Part shown: piece after piece, positions 1 through 7,323 of the stretch | Numbering within the stretch: the first letter of the stretch is position 1 | How the letters are laid out: each line of letters starts with the position of its first letter | From: Bacteroidota bacterium | GTDB taxonomy: Bacteria > Bacteroidota > Bacteroidia > Bacteroidales > WCHB1-69 | Direction: 5' to 3' | Length of the DNA stretch: 39,593 nucleotides | Assembly: GCA_019135895.1 (NCBI GenBank) | Contig: JAGVVH010000464.1 | Location: 1 to 39,593 of the forward strand | The notes under the pieces: model-generated | Told to the model about the DNA's origin: nothing | Database searches by the model: none | Seen by the model: the letters and a program-made list of their open reading frames with translations, nothing else | Made by a program: the position numbers and the translations under genes

Positions 1-104
1 AATTTTTGATAAATCTTATAAGAAAGAAAACTTTTTCCAAACATCATGGGCTAATAATACTTGAAAACAAGAAAAATACAATTTTAGTTCTGTTGGGTTT
101 TGAG

Positions 105-184
105 ACAGCCTCAGGTATCGCTCTGCCGCTCCCTGTGCCCCAAAGCCCCTGCCTTTGCGGTGTTTCTGCTACAATCGCTAACGC
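105..184. repeat. Truncated copy of a GC-rich dispersed repeat
   Basis: This GC-rich block stands out from its AT-rich surroundings and matches the right half of the longer element at 12316-12470. Shared runs include CTCCCTGTGCCCCAAA and CTACAATCGCTAACGC, in the same order and at nearly the same spacing. The left half of the longer copy is missing or unrecognisable here. The open frame running through it from position 6 is a by-product of the repeat and shows no protein family. Confidence 0.8.
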
Positions 185-268
185 TGAGTATAAATTACTC
201 TTGCTTTTAATAAGTAATGTGATATTTTATAAATAGATTTACTGATTAATATATAATACTATATTTAT

Positions 269-276
269 TACTTTTG
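269..276 (+). promoter_or_regulatory. -7 element TACTTTTG upstream of outer-membrane protein gene
   Basis: Exact match to the Bacteroidota primary-sigma -7 consensus TAnnTTTG, 27 bases before the start codon at 304. No clear -33 TTTG is visible. Confidence 0.6.
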
Positions 277-303
277 CGTTATGTCTAATAACAATAATTC
301 AAT

Positions 304-1038
304 ATGAAAAAATGGTGTTTTTTTAAAACATTACTATTAAATGTTTTGATTTTTTGTTTTCTGCCTTTTATTGCAATGGCTCAGTCTAAAACAGGAATTG
401 CTTTATATTTGGGGGGAGTTCAACCTGTTGGGTCGTTCTTCTCAACCGACAACAGTGTCTATGGGTATGACCAACTGATTGCAGGAGCTCCTACTTATTA
501 TAATGGAGCTACCATTGGGGCATCCTTAGGACTAAGATATACATACTCTTTTCAAAAAACTAAATTTGCGGATAAAGGGTTCGGGATTTTTATAAATGCT
601 GATATTTATTGGAACTCCCTTAATTCAGATTTTAGAAATGAATATGATGATGCCGGCAAAAAAAAACCTTATTATTTGAATGTTCCGATTAATATGGGAA
701 TCAGTTATACATACTATTTCGGTAAAGATGATTTTGTTGGTATTTTCGCTGAAGCTGGTGCCGGTATTGATCTTTTCAAAAGGACCAATGAAGGATGGAC
801 TGAAAATAATTTGATGTTCCCAATCACAAAATTCGACCTCACAACCTCTTTCGGTTGTAGTGGGGGACTTGGAATAATATTAGACAAAACAATAAGTCTG
901 GGTGTTTATTATAATTATTTGGGCAAACACGAAATGATTATGAATGGAGGAAGAGATATCATACTACCTCAGGATTTAGTTGAACCCTATATAATGACCA
1001 TAAATACCGTTTCTTTAAAAATTGGATTTCATTTTTAA
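304..1038 (+). CDS. Outer-membrane beta-barrel protein, function unknown
   Basis: A 244-residue protein with a signal peptide (basic MKK, hydrophobic stretch to about residue 25, cleavage near AMA-QS). The mature part is rich in Gly, Tyr and Phe with alternating hydrophobic strands such as [11 protein letters not shown] and [11 protein letters not shown], and it ends in Phe (IGFHF), typical of a small outer-membrane barrel (OmpA/OprF-like fold). I cannot assign a specific role. Its stop codon overlaps the convergent thyA stop by four bases, so no room exists for a separate terminator. A TAnnTTTG element lies just upstream, suggesting a single-gene transcript. Confidence 0.8.
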   Translation: MKKWCFFKTLLLNVLIFCFLPFIAMAQSKTGIALYLGGVQPVGSFFSTDNSVYGYDQLIAGAPTYYNGATIGASLGLRYTYSFQKTKFADKGFGIFINADIYWNSLNSDFRNEYDDAGKKKPYYLNVPINMGISYTYYFGKDDFVGIFAEAGAGIDLFKRTNEGWTENNLMFPITKFDLTTSFGCSGGLGIILDKTISLGVYYNYLGKHEMIMNGGRDIILPQDLVEPYIMTINTVSLKIGFHF

Positions 1039-1829
1039 ACCGCAATAGGGGCTTTAATTGTTGGATCAGGATTATAGTTTTTCAACTGAAAATCTTCATA
1101 TTTAAAATCAAAAATAGAGGTTACCAAAGGATTAATTTCCATTTCAGGTAATGCTTTTGGGGTTCTCGAAAGTTGTAATTTTGCCTGATCCAAATGATTG
1201 GAGTAAATATGAACATCTCCAAAAGTATGAATAAAATATCTTGGTTTTAAGTTGCATACTTGGGCAATCATCATAAGAAGGAGAGAATAGGAAGCAATGT
1301 TGAAAGGAACTCCTAAAAACAGATCGGCACTCCGTTGGTATAACTGACAAGAAAGTTCCCCGTTATTGACATAGAACTGAAAAAGAACATGACATGGGGG
1401 TAAAGCCATTTTAGGAACATCCCCAACATTCCATGCACAAATGAGCATTCTCCGTGAGTCGGGATTGTTTTTAATCATTTCTATGAGCTCCGAAATCTGA
1501 TCCACAGAATCTCCGTTGGCAGTTTCCCAAGAACGCCATTGTTTTCCGTAAACAGGACCTAAATCACCATTTTCATCAGCCCATTCGTCCCAAATTGTTA
1601 CTCCGTTTTCTTTAAGATAAGCAATATTGGTATCTCCCCGCAGAAACCAGAGAAGTTCGTGTATAATAGATCTGAGGTGCAGTTTCTTAGTTGTTAGAAG
1701 AGGAAAACCCTCTTTTAAATCGAAGCGCATCTGATAACCAAAAACACTATAAGTGCCCGTTCCTGTGCGGTCAGCTTTAAAGGTGCCATTATCTAAAATA
1801 TGCTGTAATAGGTCAAGGTATTGTTTCAT
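1035..1829 (-). CDS. thyA: Thymidylate synthase
   Basis: Converts dUMP to dTMP using 5,10-methylenetetrahydrofolate in the cytosol. Starting at 1829 gives 264 residues, the same length as E. coli ThyA, and places the catalytic cysteine in PPCHVLFQF at residue 146, the canonical number. Other signatures are RTGTGT near residue 21, the Arg pair in DSRRML near 125 and the nucleotide-binding QRSADLFLG segment. The frame stays open to 1892, but a longer start would lie upstream of the probable promoter at 1849-1856, so 1829 is chosen. No dihydrofolate reductase gene follows, unlike many bacteria where the two are adjacent. It is divergent from pta. Confidence 0.97.
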   Translation of the reverse strand: MKQYLDLLQHILDNGTFKADRTGTGTYSVFGYQMRFDLKEGFPLLTTKKLHLRSIIHELLWFLRGDTNIAYLKENGVTIWDEWADENGDLGPVYGKQWRSWETANGDSVDQISELIEMIKNNPDSRRMLICAWNVGDVPKMALPPCHVLFQFYVNNGELSCQLYQRSADLFLGVPFNIASYSLLLMMIAQVCNLKPRYFIHTFGDVHIYSNHLDQAKLQLSRTPKALPEMEINPLVTSIFDFKYEDFQLKNYNPDPTIKAPIAV

Positions 1830-1848
1830 AGATCCCAAATTAGGTTTG

Positions 1849-1856
1849 CAAAAATA
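1849..1856 (-). promoter_or_regulatory. -7 element for thyA
   Basis: Reads TATTTTTG on the reverse strand, 19 bases before the thyA start at 1829. It sits inside the extended open frame, so it argues against any thyA start further upstream. Confidence 0.65.
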
Positions 1857-1935
1857 ATCATTTCCTATTAATGACAACTCAATAAAGAGCATTAAAACTT
1901 ATCAACCTAATAACCCTATTAACCACAAATTTGAT

Positions 1936-1943
1936 TATTTTTG
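1936..1943 (+). promoter_or_regulatory. -7 element for pta
   Basis: TATTTTTG on the forward strand, 44 bases before the pta start. Together with the thyA element it forms a divergent promoter pair about 80 bases apart. Confidence 0.6.
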
Positions 1944-1987
1944 CATCCTGAATTTTTATTTTAAAATCATATAATTTTATATTTATC

Positions 1988-2989
1988 ATGGAATTAATTA
2001 ATCAAATCAAAGAGAATGCTAAAAAGGTAAACAAAAAAATTGTTTTACCGGAAGGAGAAGAAGAAAGAACGCTAAAAGCAGCAGACATAATCTTAAATGA
2101 AGGTTATGCAGAATTGGTCCTTTTAGGTAATAAAGGAAGAATTGAGGAAAAAGCAACTGAATGGGGACTCAAGAATGTACACAAAGCTACCATTATCGAT
2201 CCCCAAAATAATCCCCGAAAGAATTTCTACGCAGAAATGCTTTTTGAAATCAGAAAGAAAAAAGGAATGACCATGGAAGAAGCAATGAGACTTGTGGAAG
2301 ATCCTCTTTATTTGGGAATTTTATTAATCAAAAACAAAGAAGTAGATGGCGAAGTTTCGGGAGCAGAACATGCTACGGGTGATGTGCTCAGACCGGCATT
2401 TCAGATTGTTAAGACTTTACCTGGAATTTCTGTTGTTTCCGGAGCTTTTATCATGATCATGAAAGATAAACAATGGGGTGATAATGGCATTATGGTTTTT
2501 GCTGACTGTGCTGCACATCCAAATCCGAATGAAGAAGAATTGGCTCAGATTGCTGTCGCTTCAGCTCATACAGCCAAAGCAATTGCCGGACTGGACCCAA
2601 GAGTTGCTATGCTGAGTTTCTCAACCAAAGGTTCAGCAAAACATGAAATGGTTGACAAGGTGGTAAACGCTACACGTATTGCACAAGAAATGGCCCCTGA
2701 TCTTAAGATTGACGGTGAACTGCAGGCAGATGCTGCTATTGTTCCCAAAGTGGGGGCTAGCAAGGCTCCCGGGAGTCCTATCGCAGGAAAAGCCAATGTT
2801 TTGGTATTTCCAACGCTGGAAGTAGGAAATATTGCTTACAAACTTGTTCAACGTCTTGCAGGTGCCGAAGCTATTGGCCCTATTATGCAGGGAATGGCAG
2901 CTCCTATAAATGATCTTTCTCGCGGTTGTTCTGTTGATGACATTGTCAATCTTGTTGCTATTACTGCAAATCAGGCTGCCGGGAAATAA
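1988..2989 (+). CDS. pta: Phosphate acetyltransferase
   Basis: Interconverts acetyl-CoA and acetyl phosphate (EC 2.3.1.8) in overflow acetate metabolism. The 333 residues match the short, single-domain Pta class. Seen are the N-terminal KKIVLPEGEEERTL, the central AEHATGDVLRPAFQ motif (about residues 126-139), SFSTKGSAKHE (about 217-227) and the C-terminal NVLVFPTLEVGNIAYKLVQR. The paralogue phosphate butyryltransferase is less likely because these motifs are those of Pta. The usual partner, acetate kinase, is not adjacent. The following gene starts 44 bases downstream and may be co-transcribed. Confidence 0.95.
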   Translation: MELINQIKENAKKVNKKIVLPEGEEERTLKAADIILNEGYAELVLLGNKGRIEEKATEWGLKNVHKATIIDPQNNPRKNFYAEMLFEIRKKKGMTMEEAMRLVEDPLYLGILLIKNKEVDGEVSGAEHATGDVLRPAFQIVKTLPGISVVSGAFIMIMKDKQWGDNGIMVFADCAAHPNPNEEELAQIAVASAHTAKAIAGLDPRVAMLSFSTKGSAKHEMVDKVVNATRIAQEMAPDLKIDGELQADAAIVPKVGASKAPGSPIAGKANVLVFPTLEVGNIAYKLVQRLAGAEAIGPIMQGMAAPINDLSRGCSVDDIVNLVAITANQAAGK

Positions 2990-3033
2990 AATGTTCTAAT
3001 TTTTTTTGAAAGGAGGCTTTTTTTTATAATTAA

Positions 3034-3618
3034 ATGAAAAAGATTTTTCTGCTGGTACTTCTGGGGATTATTTTATGTTCCACAAATTACACATTTGCGC
3101 AAGACGAAGATGTGCCGCTTCCTAAAAGCCTTCAAAAATACCAAGACCGAAATGGGAAGAAAAAGTTGAATTTAACTGCCGGAGGCTCATTTGAAGCACA
3201 ATTCGGAAGCTATACTGCTTTAGGTCTTTCCCCGATTCTGGGTTACTACCCAACTAAATGGCTTTTGGTTGGAATTGGGGGTACTTATATGTTTTCTTTT
3301 GTTGCCCCTCTTAATTACTCATCCCATGCTTTTGGAGCTTCACTATTTGCAGAAGGATTGATTTGGGAACAGCGAATTATTGCCCATATTAGTTATGAAT
3401 ATCTCAATTTTGAAGATGCTGAATATGATCCAATTACATTACAAATTACCAAAAGAATAAGAAAAAACGACCATTCATTGTTAATTGGACCGGGATATAG
3501 ACAGCCTATCAGTGATAATATAAATATCTATCTACTTTGTCTCTTCAATATCTTCCAAACGAGTGAATCATTCTATTCCAACCCTACTTTTAGGATAGGA
3601 ATTACTTATGACTTTTAA
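3034..3618 (+). CDS. Secreted or outer-membrane beta-barrel protein, unknown function
   Basis: A 194-residue protein with a clear signal peptide (MKKIFLLVLLGIILC..., cleavage near TFA-QDED). The mature part has a short charged linker (PLPKSLQKYQDRNGKKK) followed by alternating hydrophobic/aromatic segments (LGLSPILGYYP, WLLVGIGGTYMF) and a terminal RIGITYDF, the usual last strand of an outer-membrane barrel. No family-specific motif is recognised. It sits 9 bases before the LolC/E-type permease gene and is probably co-transcribed with it. A link to lipoprotein handling is only suggested by position. Confidence 0.75.
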   Translation: MKKIFLLVLLGIILCSTNYTFAQDEDVPLPKSLQKYQDRNGKKKLNLTAGGSFEAQFGSYTALGLSPILGYYPTKWLLVGIGGTYMFSFVAPLNYSSHAFGASLFAEGLIWEQRIIAHISYEYLNFEDAEYDPITLQITKRIRKNDHSLLIGPGYRQPISDNINIYLLCLFNIFQTSESFYSNPTFRIGITYDF

Positions 3619-3627
3619 TTATTTCTA

Positions 3628-4857
3628 ATGTCCGGATTCAAAATCCAGTTTCAACTGGCAAATAAATTACTGCGTGATAAAGATAGTCACTACGCCCGAC
3701 CCATTGTCAATCTGTCAATTGCGGGCGTTGCTTTGGGGCTGATTATTATGATTGCAGCTATTGCCGTTACCAGTGGATACAAAAAGGAAATTAGAGATAA
3801 GGTTATTGGAATGGGATCCCATATACGAATATCCAATTATGACAATAATTACTCTTTTGAACCTGTCCCTTTTGAAAGAAATCAGTTTTTTATCAAAGAG
3901 TTACGTGAAAATCCGGATATAAAAAATTTGCAGTATTTTTCTACAAAAGTTGGAATAATTAAAACTTCCAACCAAGTGGAAGGAATTGTTTTGAAAGGAA
4001 TTGACACCTCTTTCTTCTGGGAAGATTTTGAGAAAAATATTATTGCAGGAAAAAAAATTATACTTCCGGATACTCAAGCGGGGAAAGATATTCTAATCTC
4101 TTCCACGCTATCTAAAAAACTTAATATTAAGGTTGGAGATAAAGTAAGGACTTACTTTGTGCAAGATCCCCCTATGCAAAGAAGTTTTACTGTTTCGGGT
4201 ATTTTTGAGACCGGGCTCCCTGAATTTGACGAAAAATATGCATTGGTGGATTTGCGTCATGTACAAAAGCTTAATCAATGGAACTCCAATATGATTGGCG
4301 GTATTGAAATTCTGATTTATGATTATGATAAAATTGATGAAATTGGTGAAATTGTTAATAATTCTATTGGATATAAACTCAAAGCCGAAACTATCAAACA
4401 AATCTATCCCGAAATATTTGAGTGGATTGCCCTTTTCGATACAAATGTAATTGTGCTATTGATTATTACAATATTTGTTTGTTCCATTACGATGGTGTCA
4501 ACCTTTTTTATTGTTGTGTTAGAACAGACTCGGGCAATTGGTATTCTTAAAGCAATTGGAATAAAAAATCGTCAAATAATGAATATCTTTATGTTGGTTG
4601 CTTCAAAAATACTTATTAAGGGACTTATCATTGGAGACGCCATTGCCTTAATAATTTGTTTGATCCAAAAATACTTTCATCTCATTAAGCTTGATTCAGC
4701 CACCTATTATGTTGACTATATTCCAATAAATCTTAACTCAGGTCTTATCATCGCTCTTAATATTGGAGTTTTTCTCATTTGTTTAGCTGTTATCTCCTTG
4801 CCGGCTTACTATGTTGCCCAAAAAATATCTCCTGTTAAGGCAATAAGATTTGATTAA
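3628..4857 (+). CDS. ABC transporter permease, LolC/LolE (FtsX/MacB) family
   Basis: A 409-residue inner-membrane protein with the layout of lipoprotein-releasing permeases. There is one membrane helix near residues 25-47 (AGVALGLIIMIAAIAVTSGY), a large periplasmic domain (about 50-265), then three helices (about 272-298, 325-350 and 372-400) and the family ending SPVKAIRFD. The EQTRAIGILKAIGIKNRQI segment after the second helix is the coupling region that contacts the ATPase. LolC/E with LolD moves lipoproteins from the inner membrane to LolA; this role is inferred from family. No LolD ATPase gene is in the window, so the ATPase must be encoded elsewhere. Confidence 0.88.
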   Translation: MSGFKIQFQLANKLLRDKDSHYARPIVNLSIAGVALGLIIMIAAIAVTSGYKKEIRDKVIGMGSHIRISNYDNNYSFEPVPFERNQFFIKELRENPDIKNLQYFSTKVGIIKTSNQVEGIVLKGIDTSFFWEDFEKNIIAGKKIILPDTQAGKDILISSTLSKKLNIKVGDKVRTYFVQDPPMQRSFTVSGIFETGLPEFDEKYALVDLRHVQKLNQWNSNMIGGIEILIYDYDKIDEIGEIVNNSIGYKLKAETIKQIYPEIFEWIALFDTNVIVLLIITIFVCSITMVSTFFIVVLEQTRAIGILKAIGIKNRQIMNIFMLVASKILIKGLIIGDAIALIICLIQKYFHLIKLDSATYYVDYIPINLNSGLIIALNIGVFLICLAVISLPAYYVAQKISPVKAIRFD

Positions 4858-5160
4858 AATACTAATCAGAATCAGATTTGTTGCTTTCAGTTTTCTACTA
4901 TTGTCTTGTTTTTATTTCTCAAATAAAAAATAACTTTTTGAAAGCAAGTGATATATGGAAAATTTAAAAGAAAATTTCCATATTATGATTAAGATAACAA
5001 AATAATGACTATTATTGCACACGGTCTTTTGAAATTTTTAATAATTAATTATTAAAGTTTGACCAATAAATTAAAATCAAAAAACTGAAAATCAGTTACT
5101 TAGAAAAAAATGAATAAAAAAAGAGCAATACCAATTTACTACTTGTGTAAAACTAATTTG
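4858..5160. other. AT-rich intergenic stretch with palindromes
   Basis: No gene is visible between the permease and the structured element. Two AT-rich inverted repeats are present. One is at 4953-4983, with ATATGGAAAATTT against AAATTTCCATAT around a six-base loop. The other is a perfect 20-base palindrome at 5037-5056 (TTTAATAATTAATTATTAAA). Neither is followed by a T-tract, so neither is a convincing intrinsic terminator. Confidence 0.6.
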
Positions 5161-5164
5161 TCCT

Positions 5165-5310
5165 GACTTAGTCTCTGCCATGGCGTGTTCCTGTTGGCAG
5201 AGACGATAACCCAAGGTGCTAGGCAGGGAAAGGTAGAATCTGTTTCGCGACAAAATACCCTCCCTGCTCCAACGGCACCTTAAGGAGGTGGAAAGAGAAA
5301 TAAATTTCCC
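5165..5310 (+). ncRNA. Candidate structured RNA or structured repeat
   Basis: A GC-rich island of about 145 bases in AT-rich DNA, built from nested inverted repeats. Hairpin 1 pairs 5171-5180 (GTCTCTGCCA) perfectly with 5195-5204. A second long arm pairs 5213-5219 (AAGGTGC) with 5275-5281, then 5223-5229 (GCAGGGA) with 5261-5267, then 5232-5235 with 5256-5259. A third weak hairpin pairs 5290-5294 with 5305-5309. A promoter-like TTG...TAATTTG lies at about 5143-5160. It does not resemble the cores of SRP, tmRNA, RNase P or common riboswitches that I can recall. Strand is inferred from the promoter-like sequence only. It could instead be a structured dispersed repeat with no RNA role. Confidence 0.45.
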
Positions 5311-5413
5311 CTATATTTCAGTTAGCTTGGCTTAATATAACACAACCTCGCTTTTTGTACCTCGCTTAATTTTGCAAAAATACAAAAAATCACAAGCAAT
5401 AATATTCCGCTTA

Positions 5414-5421
5414 TACTTTTG
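5414..5421 (+). promoter_or_regulatory. -7 element upstream of lipoprotein gene
   Basis: TACTTTTG, 43 bases before the start at 5465. A second match, TAATTTTG, lies at 5367-5374, so the gene may have two start sites or only one of these is real. Confidence 0.5.
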
Positions 5422-5464
5422 TAATTGTGGATAGTTTTAAGTATTAAAAAATAAACTCGACGAA

Positions 5465-5959
5465 ATGAAAAAAAGAAATCTGTTACTCACTCTGATGGCT
5501 ATTATTGCCATTGCATCAGCTGCCCTGATTTTTAATTCTTGCCAAAAAGAAGAACTGCTGAAAAATCAACTACAAACCAAACCCATCAATTCCCAAATTA
5601 GTAATGAAAAGGGGAAAGTTGTCATTACTATTAGTTGGGATTGTTGGGGACGAAAAAAATTCGATTGTTTAAAAGGAGCAGGACTCTGTAACTTCAGAAT
5701 CTCAATTGAATATGAAGAAACCGAAAAAATTACTGCCTCCACATTCTATGATGATGAGGGAAATCTCTTTGCCGAAATATTGGTTGACGAAGAACTTGTC
5801 AATCAATTTGAAGAAGGGGATTATTCACTCTACATAGAAGAAGACCTCTATAGCGAAGCATCTGACGGCACTGTTTACATGATTCCTGAAGGAGTCTATG
5901 AAATGAATCCTGATATGGGAAAACTTGGCGGATATATTATTCCGTTATTAATTAAATAA
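5465..5959 (+). CDS. Lipoprotein of unknown function with a cysteine-rich loop
   Basis: A 164-residue protein with a lipoprotein signal: MKKR, a hydrophobic stretch, then lipobox FNSC with Cys26 followed by QKEE. After a short linker comes the segment WDCWGRKKFDCLKGAGLC (about residues 55-73), with three cysteines and two tryptophans. The remainder is acidic (EDLYSEASDG, DEELVNQFEEGD) and ends in a hydrophobic IIPLLIK. I do not recognise a characterised family. A hairpin follows the stop and a second lipoprotein starts 61 bases downstream, so the two may act together. Processing to the envelope is inferred from the lipobox. Confidence 0.75.
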   Translation: MKKRNLLLTLMAIIAIASAALIFNSCQKEELLKNQLQTKPINSQISNEKGKVVITISWDCWGRKKFDCLKGAGLCNFRISIEYEETEKITASTFYDDEGNLFAEILVDEELVNQFEEGDYSLYIEEDLYSEASDGTVYMIPEGVYEMNPDMGKLGGYIIPLLIK

Positions 5960-5967
5960 TTTCTTTA

Positions 5968-6007
5968 TGAATCGGACACACACTCTGTGTGCCCGATTCA
6001 TTTTTTT
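5968..6007 (+). terminator. Hairpin with T-tract between two lipoprotein genes
   Basis: TGAATCGG pairs with CCGATTCA around an inner CACACA/TGTGTG stem, followed by seven T residues. This is an intrinsic terminator shape. The next start codon is only about 13 bases past the T-tract with no promoter between, so it probably attenuates rather than fully stops transcription. Confidence 0.75.
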
Positions 6008-6020
6008 AAACTAAAAAAAT

Positions 6021-6614
6021 ATGCGACTTAAATTAAGTATATTCTTATTAATTCCACTTCTTAGTGGATGTATTACTTTTAACATACAAAAATTGTCAGA
6101 TACCTCCGGCTATTCAAACTGTTATCACTTGGTTAGTGAACAGGATAAAAAATCCATTGTTTTTTTGCCAAACGAAGCAACACTTGATACCGCCTTAAAA
6201 AATGATGGGAAAATTTATGCTATAAATCCCAGACAATTACTGGATTGCTTGAGCCATTATGACAGTTGTCTTGTCTATGACTGGAGTTGGAATTGTTCCA
6301 GCAAACATTGCATTCTGCTCAACTATTGTATAGACTATTGTCGGAAATATAACTACAAACTTTTTGTAATCACAACCAGTTATGAATTTCCCATAATGCA
6401 GCAACAAAGCTCTATTCTTTCTTTTCCCCTGTTAACTATTAATCACTTTTATTATGGGGAAGCTCTATTGAAGGATTATTTTAAACAATTTCATTATGAT
6501 ATTTGTGGGAGCAATTATTTTGAAAAGCGAAAAAATTGGGGCAAGCGCTTTTGGGTTTTTAAAAAGGGAAAATTCGACAGGGCTGAAAGTCAAATTGAGT
6601 TGTTGAATAAGTAA
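6021..6614 (+). CDS. Lipoprotein with a possible thioredoxin-like fold
   Basis: A 197-residue protein with signal MRLKLSIFLLIPLLSGC (lipobox LSGC, Cys17). The middle reads as a thioredoxin-like core: a strand ending in SCLVYDWSWNCSSKHC (about 79-94), a helix LLNYCIDYCRKYN, a strand YKLFVITTSYEF, then FPLLTINHFYYG (about 137-148), where the Pro may take the place of the thioredoxin cis-proline. The two cysteines are spaced C-x4-C rather than C-x2-C, so redox activity is uncertain. I recall similar lipoproteins of unknown function from Bacteroides, but cannot verify homology here. It lacks a promoter of its own and probably depends on read-through from the upstream lipoprotein gene. Confidence 0.7.
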   Translation: MRLKLSIFLLIPLLSGCITFNIQKLSDTSGYSNCYHLVSEQDKKSIVFLPNEATLDTALKNDGKIYAINPRQLLDCLSHYDSCLVYDWSWNCSSKHCILLNYCIDYCRKYNYKLFVITTSYEFPIMQQQSSILSFPLLTINHFYYGEALLKDYFKQFHYDICGSNYFEKRKNWGKRFWVFKKGKFDRAESQIELLNK

Positions 6615-6668
6615 GTCTATTACATTATATAAGTGAAAAAAATAATTGACAAGATAATTTCAATTGGT

Positions 6669-7190
6669 TTATTTATCCTTGTTCGGTAATAATTTTTCAA
6701 AAGCAATCCGTTTGTTGCCATCCAGAAGAAAGATAACTCCACAATAAACGAAACCGTTTTTCTTGAGCAAATTTTGCATGGGGATATTATCTTCATGAGT
6801 ATCCACTCTGATGCTGCCTATTCCCTTATGAATGGTCATCTTTTCAATCTCATTGAGAATAGCGGTTGCAACTCCTTTTTTCTTGAATCGTGAATCAACT
6901 GCAAGGCGGTGCACTACAGCATATTTTTCACTTGATAGCCAATTCCCGTCAAAAATATGCTCATAAGTGGGCTCTTTTGTAAATAAAACAGTGACCATTG
7001 CGATGACTTTTTTCTCATCGGTCATTACATAACCATTGTCGTTTGCAATATCCTGATTAATAATTTCACGTGTGGGATATCCATTTTGCCACTGATTGAT
7101 ATTAAGTTTTTTGAGAAAGTTTTGTGCCTGCAAAACAATCTCCATTATAGTATCAAGATCTGAAAATTTTGCTTTGTGAAATTCCATCAC
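6669..7190 (-). CDS. GNAT family N-acetyltransferase
   Basis: A 173-residue single-domain acetyltransferase using acetyl-CoA, probably cytosolic. The acetyl-CoA-binding motif is VVHRLAVDSRFKKKGVATAIL (about residues 90-110), containing the R/Q-x-x-G-x-A signature as KKKGVA. It is followed by IRVDTHEDNIPMQNLLKKNGFVYCG, the standard motif-B region. The substrate cannot be told from sequence. The start is either the first Met (7190) or the next codon, also Met. It is divergent from the amidase gene and has its own promoter element at 7211-7218. Confidence 0.9.
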   Translation of the reverse strand: MMEFHKAKFSDLDTIMEIVLQAQNFLKKLNINQWQNGYPTREIINQDIANDNGYVMTDEKKVIAMVTVLFTKEPTYEHIFDGNWLSSEKYAVVHRLAVDSRFKKKGVATAILNEIEKMTIHKGIGSIRVDTHEDNIPMQNLLKKNGFVYCGVIFLLDGNKRIAFEKLLPNKDK

Positions 7191-7210
7191 GACTTATATT
7201 TAATATATCG

Positions 7211-7218
7211 CAAAGATA
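7211..7218 (-). promoter_or_regulatory. -7 element for the acetyltransferase gene
   Basis: Reads TATCTTTG on the reverse strand, 20 bases before the start at 7190. Confidence 0.6.
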
Positions 7219-7297
7219 AATAAAAGAAGAGCGTTTTATAATATCATAGAGGCAAATTATGATTTCAAAATAATTCATCTGGTTTAAAAAGTTGTTT

Positions 7298-7305
7298 TAT
7301 CTTTG
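7298..7305 (+). promoter_or_regulatory. -7 element for the amidase gene
   Basis: TATCTTTG, 18 bases before the ATG at 7324. It contains the alternative TTG start at 7303, which therefore cannot be the real start if this promoter is used. Confidence 0.65.
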
Positions 7306-7323
7306 CCATATAAACCGATTTCT

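Larger units (their letters stand above)
1..303. other. Left-edge gene-free stretch
   Basis: No credible gene is visible. The stretch holds the truncated repeat copy at 105-184 and the promoter of the next gene at 269-276. The first 100 bases are AT-rich and open in one frame, but the encoded residues match no family I know. They could be the tail of an unrecognised gene cut by the window edge. Confidence 0.5.

Noticed and set aside
6..236. Open frame of 76 codons at the left edge
   Set aside because: It runs through the GC-rich repeat and matches no family; the repeat, not coding selection, explains the open frame.
2997..3026. Terminator or Shine-Dalgarno site between pta and the next gene
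   Set aside because: T-runs flank GAAAGGAGGC, but no stem forms, and the AGGAGG lies about 17 bases from the ATG, too far for a normal ribosome site.
5213..5281. SRP RNA, tmRNA or RNase P RNA
   Set aside because: The GC-rich arm lacks the SRP GGAAG...AGCAG core, the tmRNA tag region and the RNase P conserved GAAAGTCC-type block.
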